Shown here piece after piece: positions 14,301-26,300 of a stretch of 64,000 nt of DNA. Source of the DNA: Pomacea canaliculata (taxonomy: Eukaryota > Mollusca > Gastropoda > Architaenioglossa > Ampullariidae); assembly GCF_003073045.1 (NCBI RefSeq), contig NC_037593.1, forward strand, positions 17,784,725 through 17,848,724, written 5' to 3'. The notes beneath the pieces were generated by a model. That model was not told where the DNA came from. It was given only the letters and a program-made list of their open reading frames with translations, and made no database searches. Made by a program: the position numbers and the translations under genes. Positions within the stretch are counted from its first letter, which is position 1; the number at the start of each line of letters is the position of its first letter.

Positions 14301-17300
14301 AGAAACATGCTTATCAAGAAACATGTCAGCAGACATTATGCAACCTAAATTACATGCTAAAGTAACAAAAGGTACATCAACATTGCCTACACGAACAAAG
14401 ACAGGCAGCGAAGGGTAAACTCTGGCTCTCCTCTTTGAAAAAAATTAAAGCTTCTGTTTTTTTCATCATTTTATTTTAACTTTTTGTGAACCATCCATTG
14501 AGCTGAGTGTCATCAGCAAAGGATCGATCTGATATAGTGTGAGACTGAATTAAAGTAGTGACTTTATGTAAATGATGAAGAGGATGGGACCAAGTCAAAA
14601 CCTTGGGGGACTCTTGAGCGTATAGAGACTGGGGGAGACACACAGCCATCCACTATAACTGAGTCCTATCTGAGAATGGGAAACTGAGAAACCAGTCGAA
14701 TGGGGAGCCTGAGATGCCATAGAGAGTAGTGAGTCTTTGAATGAGAGTAGTGTGGTCTATAGTATCAATGGCAGCAGACAGGTCTAACATGGTGAGTAAT
14801 GAGATGTCACCTCTATCCAGTGCAGACAAAATGTTGTTTGTCACCTTAAGCGGGTAAGTCTCAGTGCTTTGAAAAGGGCGATAAGCAGACTGATGGAGAA
14901 AGACAATTTTCAGAGTTAGGATAGGACAGAAGTTTCTTGAGAACTACTTTCTCAATGATTTTGGAAAGAAATGGCAAGTTTGAGACTGGTTGTTAATTTG
15001 TCTAATATGTTGATGCCAAGGGTAGGCTTTTTAACAGTGATTTCACTAAGGCTGTTTTAAAGGTAGTTGGGAAGATGCCAGAGGACAAGCTATAATTTAC
15101 TATTTCTGTGAGGGCAGGGAGTAGGATGTCAAGAAAGTCTACCAGTAATGGGGTGGGAACTGGGTCCAGTGGACAAGTTGTGGGTTTTGACTGGAGCCTG
15201 ATAGTCCTAAACTCACTTTCCAAGATCGGATGAAAGGAAACAAAGGAGCATTTTGGCCCTGCCAGATCATCGACATGGTTAGCAAGAGCTGAAGGGTGCA
15301 CAGGCAGTTGAGCAAGTTTAGCTTGGAAATCAAGAATCTTGTGAACAAAAAACTCAGCCTGTTTGTGAGGCCCAACATGTGTTGCAAGCCCTAAATAGGC
15401 TCCTACTTGACAGACAAGAATTGATGTGAGCACAGAGGAATTCAGTTTTGGCCGCATAAACAACATGACTGCATGTTTGGCAGCATTCAGCATCTATTTA
15501 TGACAGTCAACCCAGACCCACAAAACCTTTCAGCTCGTTGATGCTTCGCCTTCGCTCTCTGCAGCTCAATGCGAATGCTGGGATACTATGGCGTGTTTGT
15601 TGGGGTGAACTTGGGCATGCACAGCAGGATCATGGGCTTCCAGCATGGAGTGCAGAACACCCACAAGCCTATCAGCAGAAGCTGAGGGGCAAAGGGATAG
15701 TTCGGTTCCCACGTCATTACGAAACATAGACATGTCCATGTCACGGAGATGGCATAGAGTGTGAAATGCTGGTGTCAGTGCTGGGCAACTGGCTGACAGA
15801 TTAATCAGCACACAATAATGATCTGAAGAGAGCACATTTGAGACAGAAATCCTTCATATGACATGATCTACAGGTCTGTGCACCACCCAATATACATTTA
15901 AGGATACATTTCGTTAACAAAAAGATCACTGTCAGATGCGAAAAATGTTCACTTGCAATTGAATGAGTGCTTCAGTAAAGTCACTGTTAGTGTTATTTAT
16001 TCATGAGAGGAAATTAACAAATATATACACATATGAAATCTTACATAAGCAGACATCTGTAAACAATTATATATATGTGCATGCATGCCTGCGCAATCAA
16101 TACTCCCACTTTTACTTCCATCCAGACACCTTTCTTTCACATAAATAAAACAAAAATAACAAAATTTTGATTCTAAGAAAGAAAATGGAACTAAAACTAT
16201 AAATCTATACTCTGCCACTGTAGCAAGGTGTTCAGAGCAATCAACAGGAAAAGCTTTCAACACACAGCAAACCAAACAAGGAAACCAATTTCCATGGAAG
16301 GTCATCTTTATACAACTGGGCAACTTTTCTCCAGTTACCATTCCTGCTAGAGAATCAGTCTGCTCTTTTAATTGTTGTCAGCTATGCTCTGCTTAGTGAA
16401 TGTTTAAGGTATTACTACTAAGAAATTTATCCAAAAAATTTGTATCCTAAAAGAGTATGCCAAAGGCTGAAGAAAATAAAGACAACAACAAAAAAAAGCA
16501 ATGGAAGATTTGCAACAGAAACTTATGCATTCAAGAACTTGTTTCCTTCCTCTGAGATAGTGCCATACAGCACAACAAGCACATGGCCAGTGTCATTGGC
16601 TCTTGCAACATTACAGGGGCATTTACTATATCATATATAAATACCTGCTTAGGGGAATGCTAGTAATTACTGAAATTCATTCAATTTCTTATGTAAATCA
16701 AAGATCAGAAACATATTTTACAAGTATTTCCTACCCTGTATATATAACATACTAGTTATAAATCTGATGCTTAATTCAGTAATTCCACTCATCTTTAACA
16801 GATAACGAACAACTTTCACTAAAAGTTTAAAGCACTATGAAGAATGCTTTTCTTTTCCACTTTTTCCCTTAGCTTTGGATAATTCTTTGTTTTTAAACAC
16901 ACAGATCTCTGTGTTGCTTTTTCAGTAAGACAGAAGAATCTTTCAAAAATATGTTACGTGTTTTTGAAAAACAATTCACAAAGTAATAAATAATTACACT
17001 TAATAAATACTTCACTGCCCCCAAAATATTACCCATGGTTTTTATGATTTTTAGGAAAGTGAAAAATATGAGAGTTCAATACTAACACTTTTTCTTTTCA
17101 CAAAACAAGTTGCACTATACTTTTCAATAAGAAACTAGAGCTGAGAGCTGCAATAAACAGAGCACAGCAGACAGCAGACTATTTCTCAGCATGTGGGAGA
17201 GGACTTACTGCTGCTATGGAAGGTTTACTGGAGTCGCCGGCAGGAGGGTGTGTGACATCAGCACCAAGAAATATGATCGGCTCCCGGAACACCGCCGGGC

Positions 17301-20300
17301 TGCAAGCAGAGAGAAGTAGTACCTTTGGATAGGTCTTCATAAGACAAAAAAGTACCAGTAGTGTATACCAGCCACCAGGCCATGAATTTACACACTGGTG
17401 AGTCCAGAGGTGCCAGAGGCAGGCAGCCTTGGTTGTGAGTGCTCCATATTTATCTATGTTTCGCCTGGCAAATTCAATTAACCACCCTGACAATGTCCTA
17501 AAGCACGAAGCTGGGTGGTGTTGGATGGTGCAGCAAGCTGTACAATACACTTGTAAAGCAAACTGTCACACCTGTTGAATCCACAGGAAACACAACAGCA
17601 TCTTCCTAACGGCTTTATCCTTTCACATGCACACATATAATGCATGTGAGCACATATGCTTATACAAGCACCCCCACTCTCTCAATCACTCCCATCCCAG
17701 CTAAAACAATGAAGAGCCACTCAAGCATAATGTCCGTCTCTTAATAGTAGGAACCCTCACAAAGATTACACAATTCACACTTTTCCCAACAGGCAGGGAT
17801 GCCATAACTGGTGCTTCAAATCACCTTTGCTGCTTTCACTAAAAACAGTAAACACCAGACTGCCTACTGTTCTTTATGTTTATCAATAGTTTTCGTGCAC
17901 TATACTGGTTTTCAGAAATGTTTTGCGCAAATCTCAATAGCAGAACAAGAAATTCATAAATGGTGGCTTGCTGCTCCAAAAAACATGTCTCCACACAAAC
18001 ATTATTGTCATGGTGAAAGCATACTCTACATTCTCTTGATGTTTCACAAAGTGGACAGCACAGTCTTTTTTTAAACTGTTCTTCTCTTGACTGTAATTAA
18101 AGTTGTTTTTGGCTGTACTGTTATTTTTTTAATACAGCATTTAAGTTTCTTAGTGGAAAAAGTTTTTAGGTCGGAGTTTCGTGAAGCTTTCTCATTCACA
18201 GAAAGATCACTGGATCAAAAGCTACAAAACCAAAAGAAAAATATAAAATTTTAATGTTTACAAAAAAAAAAAAAAATCACTGAGCCAAGAGGCTTTTCCT
18301 CCTTTTGGGTATATCACTTGTACTGTCCTAGGCTTCCACGATAAAAAATACCACTCATCTCTTCTTGGGGTGGGTGGGGGAGAAAACGTTCATACCCACT
18401 ATTAGAAGGAAATCGCTGTCTTATTTACTATGATCCAGCTCAAACTACTTTGGAGAATAACTTGGGTCTCTTCCTCCTACATTATGTGACTATAAGGAAA
18501 ACATCTGAGTCTCAATACACAAAATAAGATGGTTTGCAGGGTTTGTCTCTTGGCTGGCTTGTTTCCGAGGCGAGGCCAGGTGCCAGAGGTCCAGCACTAT
18601 TATAACAGGGCAAGTCAGGAGAATGATCAGAGCAAGCATCTAGGTTTCAGGGCTGCACAGTGGAACTTACAGCACCGATGGTGGGTTTGCATTTGTCTCC
18701 CACGGGTGGGTGAGTGATGCTGGCACCAAAGAAGATGACTGGCTCATGGAAGACAGCAGGGCTGCACCCAAATATCAGATGACCGTGTACTTGCTTCCAT
18801 GAGCATGATTATTATGGGATACTTACTCTGCTATATGCATATGTGAGAAAACAGTGTACTCTTGTACATGCACCCATCAAATACAATTTGATTAGCTTTT
18901 GCTAACAAAAAGAAAAAGAATTAAACTTCAGCAAGGTCTAGCAGGTGAAAGATATGTAAAACAATATTTCAGACTCTTGAATTCTAAACTTTCAGCTTAG
19001 GATGCTGTTTTTGAAAGGTGTTGGGTTTCTTAGGCAGCATACTCAATAAGAGAAGCTCAATAAAATTAAAAGTTTTCCCAGCTGAAAATCACTGCTATCA
19101 TTTGGAAAAAAACAGTGGATTCTCTGAAAGGGTGGGGGGGAAAGAAAAGAAATTCCCAACAGTAGAAAAAACAATTTCAAAACTGTCTTTCTTCTAGACT
19201 TATCAGATGACATGACCATTTAACACCGCCAGCTTTGGAATCGCACCCCCTAAAGTTTAATAGTGGAAGTTAAACTACAGAGAACAGTTCCCCTCACTAA
19301 ACACTACCCCTGAATTACCCGAAGTAGTTGGAAAGTGGGAAGATTTTATGTCATATTATCTGGTAAGCCACGAAGACAAACAATTTACTTTTAAAGGTGG
19401 AACTTCTTGTGGGCATTTTTTAAAATGGTTTCGCTCTTGTGAGGAAAGGTAGGAGTACACAGTGCTGACTTTTACAAGCAGTTTTCTCTAATTGCTACCC
19501 TAACCTTGAGGCAGGGTGATCAGAGGCGGTGCTGACTACCCTAGCAATAAAACGTCTTTCTCAGCTGAGTACTTGCTGTTGGCATTTAGAAAGCCAAGGT
19601 GAAACAGTTTGCAACTGAGGGAAGATAAAGATGTGCACCTGCTAATCTCATCCCCTTCTTGTCCACCATTATGAGTCTAGACATCATTCATGACTTAACT
19701 CTCTCCATGCATTACCATGTCTCCTCTTTGGTGGTAACATTATTTTCCAGCAGTTACCATCAAGTCCATAAAGGCTGCCTTTCACATGAAAGGACATGCG
19801 ATATAGGGCGTAGGGCATAAATTATAAACATGAACACTTGCCCTTGGTTGAGGTAGTACTCGTGTTTGACATCCTTAACCAATGGCTTAGTGACCAGAAG
19901 GCACAGGTTTTACAGCTGACAGTGTAAAAGGCTGGGAATCATATGGTCATGTCTTCCAGTAAAGTGAAAGAAGCAATTCATAATCACAGGTGACTGATGG
20001 TGAAACATTGACTATGGAGTGCCAAGAGAACACTGGTCTGTGAAGTGGTGGTAGTTGCCAAAGCAAACTTCACTGACTATCCCAACTGATAAAGAAGAAT
20101 TCACGAGTCTGAGTTGGATTCAAACAAAAAATACTGATAAAGATTGAGGTACGTCTTCTCCAAACATGACAGAAAATTTACGTCTTAAAACATAGTATTT
20201 AGATTGTCAATTACAAAACTGTTGATGCTAAAAGCAACATCTGATCCCTAAAAAAAAAGCAGAACATTAATGTTGAGCCTGCTAGTCAAGTAATCACGGA

Positions 20301-23300
20301 ATACTCTTAAGCGAAAACACTCTTTTGACAGACTGCAAGAGTTAACATATTAAGATTATGCTTACCGTATGCTAGGCAGCAGGATGCTGTTAACACCACC
20401 CAGTTTGACATTAATCTTGAGACACAGGTTGGACAATGTCTGGGGGGTAGTTTTGTTTACATTTTTTGACTGCACACACTGGGTAGCTAATCCAAACAAG
20501 ATGTCACCCACTCGCTTAACTTCAGCTGCACACAAAATGGTGGCAAGTCTTTAGTTTCGTGAAATGCAACAATTTGGTCCAGTCTACGGGTACTTTGCCA
20601 AAACTTTTACAAAGCATTTTACAGAGAAACATGTAAAGTATATGTTTCTATATGTCTTTCTGTTACTTTGATACAAATTCAGACTACATAAGAGAAAATC
20701 TAGACCTGAAATAACAGAATAACCAATGAGCTGTTCAAAGTTTATTAGTTGAACAGTAAAGCTGACAGAGCAGAACAAGTCCAAATAACTCACCATATAC
20801 AGGTGTCTTGCCAGGGAGAACAACAACAATCAGCTGCAGACCCTGGTAAGTGTTCTTCAGATACCGAAACATGGGTTCCACCTGGTCAGGGCCAGTGGCA
20901 TACTTGCAGAAGCAAGGCTGCCCCATGATAGGCATGCCTGCATCATTAGAAATGCGTTGAAGATTCTGTGTGAAGTTCCTGTGAGTAGATAAGAGCAGGA
21001 AAAGAATACTGATCAAAATTCAAAGTGGCATAAGCAAGACTTAAAGTTTTATTCATGAACTGTTCCTCTCCAACTCCCCCCCCACCCCATGTTTTCCTTG
21101 AAGAATTTATGCATACAGCTGAATGCTTTTCTATGTATAAATACAAATACATACATGTGTACTTACACTATTTCCCCCTAAATTTTTTTTCCATGTTCCT
21201 ACTCTGAACTGGTTCACAAGGTTTGTTGTCAAGAAACTGACAATCATCCTGTCTTATTTTCAATTTTTACTCAACTTTAATATTTTTCCACATATTATTA
21301 TACATAACCTGGAATATGCTTCACAATTTCAATTTCTGGCTCTTTCAAATGTTCTCATGCATGCATATACATGCAATGGTAAAATAACATCCTCTTAAAT
21401 AACACAAACACATGTGTCCTTGTGTGCATACCTCCCCTTTTAAATACACAAATAAATGGCAATCTAGAATTCCAAACCTTAAAGCATCCTCGCGGACATT
21501 GCGCTGAGGAGCAAAGCAGGCAATGGCCCACACTCGTATCTCTATGCCATAGTAGAACTGTTTGCCACGCATATCCCACACACCCTGATTGGGTACAGCC
21601 TGCGCTTTGGTCTAGATACCACAAAAATTACAATAGCTCAAGAAAAAGTGCATACTTCAAGGATAACAACTATCGTTTTCTGATCTAATTTTTTTAACTA
21701 GACTTTGTGCTGAATTCTTCATTTAGCAGGTACAAATATCTACATGTGTCAGGCATACACCTATTCATCCAAACAACTAAACCAAAGAAAGAAATGCACT
21801 AAAATGATCACACGAATCAAACATAAAAACCATTCAAACTCCAATAACTTCAAACTTCAATTGAAATATAGTTATGAGACCAAATATAACAGCTATAAGG
21901 CACATCATAAATAAAAAAAAAAAAAAACAAAACAAAAAAAAACTCATAACCAGATGAGTAACAGGATTGCCGTTTTCTACCTTACCTCTCTTTTGTTTCA
22001 AAGCTTTCTTTACAGCATATCTCCTCACACCTGTATCTCCTTACCCACATTTCACAATCCCTGCTCCTTGCAAATTATATAAAATGTTCATGTCTCCACT
22101 GACCACTTCACTGTTATAATCATTCTGCGTAATATTTACTATTTGAAGTTCTTTATAGCTCAACATTTAAAATCAAGTGTTACATCACTCAGTTAAAACA
22201 AAAAGCATAAACTGAAATTAATCTGATTTTAAAATTTACAATCCACTCTTTTGGTGTAGCTACAAGATCCTGTGACATTTGTGTATTGATCGCTTATTCA
22301 TATCAATTGGAGTTTTTTCCCCCTTAAGACTTAAACAAACAAAAAAAAACAAAACCAAACTACATTTTCAATGATCTTGTAATGTGAAGGATTACTGGCA
22401 ACTGCTGGCCATTCCTTCATCACTCTTTTTACAAATCACTCCCAGATTTCTTAGGTACAGTTGCTGTGATGGGCAATAGCAAAACCATGGTGCAAAACTC
22501 CACAGCCCAGTGGTCCACACGTCACAGCACCCAAAAAAGCAATTAAGCCAAATGACCAGATAAACAGGCATCCACAAGTGCACACCACCACTCTTAAACA
22601 ATTAACTCACAGCATGGGTCTGCAGCTAGGACTAAAGAAGTATGTTAAAAAAAAATGGGGACTGGGGAAGATAAAGATGTGCACCTGACAAAAAATGTTT
22701 GCCTTCGTGTGGGTTCCTTCTAGAATGCGTATCGCCAGCAAACTTGCTATGACTATCCCATGATTCATTATTTCAGATCTATGCCTGTTTTGCCCTCACT
22801 AATAACAATGCTAATTACAACCACCTTCATTCTCTCATGCAATGGTTTCCCTCTTCCCTCCCCTTCCCTTGCACCACCCACCACACCCCCTTTCTTTTAT
22901 TCCAAAAGCTACAGGCAAGTAGCATATCTCTGTATTTGTGCTCTGTACTGCCTCCCTTAATGGTATGCAACAGACCACAAAATTGTACACAAACACTGCA
23001 CATTAAGCAGCATGCCAAGGGGGAAAGGCTCATTGACCAGGACAAGAGAAATGCATTCTGACGGGGTCCTTTTCCAATGGCTAAGTATGTACTGAATGCT
23101 CACTTAGCTAGAAGGAACCCATTTTAAGCTGTGGATGCATGGACCATAACCATAGAGAAAGAGAACTAAGGCTGGGACAGTCAGAAATTGTCTTACCCTC
23201 CCTCCATACTGCAATTTAGGGGCCGTAAGAACTCGCCCCTCCACTTCCATCATTTGAGTGCTTATGCTGATTCCAAATGTTTGCAGGTATGGGTCCGCAT

Positions 23301-26300
23301 TGAAATTTGCCTTGCGCACCTACAGTTGAGAGAAGAGTGTGCCGGGGATGGCAAAAATAAATTGAAAAAAAAAACAAATCTCAGTGAAAGTTTACACTTT
23401 CAGTTTTTTTTTTTCCAAAAGAGTTGCAATGGTGATGGCTGCTGAAGATCTGCTGTCACCTGGCTGGTATAAAGCTTTACTTAAAGCAAAGCTCCCTGTT
23501 CAGTTTTGTGCAAGTGCTGTCACTGCCCCCTCTGAGGTCATATTAAGAGGGCTCTGAAAAAGCTTTCTGCCTGTGCCTAAGATAAAAAATCATCAGCTCA
23601 ATTCTTCTCAGAAATTTGAAGCATGTCGCAACACTTGGAAAATTGTTTTGGTGATACAATGTGCTACAGAGGTGGCAAAAGCAGTAAGGTTTTCCAGAGC
23701 CCAAATATAAAGAAAAACCAATCAGTTGGAGACAGGCACCACTGCAGAGATTTGGAAGGAAAAAAAAAACCAAAACAAAACAAAGCAGACAAAGAGAGGA
23801 CAAAACAAAACAACAGGTCCAGGAGCTGGCATCAGATATAAAATGGAAAACGTGTATGCCTACCCGTCCTCCATATTGCAACCTGGGCACAGGGAGGACG
23901 CGGCCTTTGACCTCGGTCATTTGGGTATCAACACTGATGTCAAAGGTGCGCAGGTAGGGGTCATTGTTGAAGTCAGCTTTTGACACCTGGCAGGCCGAGC
24001 ATGACAGGAGAGACCAAGCCACCAAGTGAGACAATCATCATGGGCACACAATGAATCAGCAACAATATCTCATGAACAGACACATCAGAACCTCACAGCC
24101 AGCAAAACAGGTTGCAAATGCTGGGCTGTGAGGTTCACAAAACTCAGTCAGAATGTTTAGGTATGCCAGTGGAACCTGCACAATGTCATTTTCTCCATCA
24201 CCTAATCTACCTTAACAGCACCTGCAATTCACTCTCTACCTGTTACAAAATATTCAAGGCCAGCTAAGTCAATGGGCACTATGCGCTGCTATTGGAGGAT
24301 TCCTCTAATCTGAGCTACTTTGCTTTTTGAACTTGCTCAGTAATAACTGAAAATTGCTTGTTGTCATGTTGGACTGTCATTTCTAAATACAACGCTCACA
24401 CCCCCATAAATTGAATCAAATGATGACATTTATGTTAACCTTAAAATTTACTTAAAAAAGGAGGGAAATAAAATCACCAAGTCTTTTTTTATTACCAGAA
24501 ACAAATAGAAGCAGAGAGGGACAAAAGAGAAAGCAATGTCTATGAAGATCAAATTATTTCAGAAGCTGAATGTGGGTTTGTGGATGAATTATGTGTAACA
24601 AGAATAAGAAACAAAAATAATTCAGTGCCCATGACTTCAAATGACCTATACAAAGCCTCTTGGAATTTACCTACATTTATTCAACCTTTCGATTCAAGTA
24701 ACTAGCTGTCATCAGCAAAAAAAGTTTTGTACATAACTGTCAAAAATATAATTTGCTAATGTTACTTTGAAACATGAAAAAATATTGGATTTCAAACTTA
24801 CTGAGTAAAAAGGAATGGATATATTTTTCAAAAAACGTAAAATATTTGATAGTCTGGTTTACTTTTTTCCCCCCCTGCACGACCTATAAACTCACCACAT
24901 ATATGCACATGCATACATACAGTCACGCATGCTTACACATGTGCTCAAAACTGACATGCGTGCATACACAAACCTGTGCATCTTTTCCTTTTTTTTTTTT
25001 TTTTTTAATAAAGAGACAGACGAGCATCTGATATATTGTCTGCAAATAGCAACAAGGTCTTTAACAGAAGACATGGCAGACTTCACTGAGCACACCTCTG
25101 ACTTGAGAACACAACTTTTTAGCAGTGCTGATAGGAATGAAAGCCACAGCTGCAGACTGGTGGTCACCAGTTCAATACCTCTTATTAAACAATTCTAAAC
25201 AGTTCTTTTTCAACAAGCAGCAAAATAAAAAATAAGTTTATAATGTCCAGTATTATCCTTATATTTGACTTACAAAATAAAGGTTAGTTTACTTTCTTCA
25301 TATTAGGGGGTGGGAAAGCAGAATAAAAGGAACTGATGAAGGGGTGGCTATAAACTTTTCCCTTGAAATAAAGATAGCATTACTGGTACATTACAGTGTA
25401 CACAAGTCAGCTTTGTTATTCTTTGTAAATACTGATTTTTGAGAACTTGAAGCAATTACAGTATGGTTTTCATTAGCAGCGTACAAAAGATGTGCAGCAC
25501 AAAAAAGATGGCATGTTATCAACTATCCACCAACTACAAGACACAAATGCAGCTGCTTCAGAGATGAAAACAATGACCCCCAGATACACCTAAAAATGGA
25601 AACAGACCAAGACATGGTGGGTGTGCAACAGATAATTTTGTGTATGTGTGTGTGTGCAGGTATAAGTGTGCATGCACACGCACACGTGTGGACATGCCCA
25701 CAAAAGCATGCATATAATGTGTAGATGCATACATGACTGTGTGCACACCCACCCACACACACACACCCTACAATATTAATGTTTATGTCAGTTATGAGAA
25801 AATTATTTGTATTATAGAATTCTGACAAAAAATTTAATATGCTAATGCAGTAAATAGTTCTTGATTATATGAGCACCACAACCGTGAGTTTCATATCACT
25901 AGAAACTGTCCCCCATAACTGTGATACTGGTGGCTTGATCTCTCATGCCTTTTATGGCACAAGTCTGGGTACTATATCTGAGTCATAGCCCATATTCTAG
26001 GCCTGAAAGTGCAGACTATTGAGGAGAAATGTTAAATTAAAAATATGCATATATTTTCAGCAATGCTCAGTTGCTTACATCTGAAAAAGAACATTTTTGT
26101 TTGAAAGGAAATGAGCATGCTGTCAGAAGGTATGAGCATGAGATGATTTACATATATCAAAAAGATCAGCAAGACTAGTCTGCTTCTGGATGGATTTTCT
26201 TCAATAACAAATTTCCTCCTGTTTCAAGAATCAGTGTTTGAAGTGATGTTGATAAGCAGCATACTGAACAAAACAGGTAACACAGAAGTACTAACAGATA

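Noticed and set aside
18671..18761. Exon 18a as a dead duplicate or pseudo-exon
   Set aside because: It keeps exact length, phase, both splice sites and 20 of 30 residues including THPP, and changes are mostly conservative apart from Asp to Ser. Decay would be expected to break frame or borders.
25639..25767. CRISPR-like or regulatory repeat array
   Set aside because: It is a simple TG/CA microsatellite with no spacer structure.
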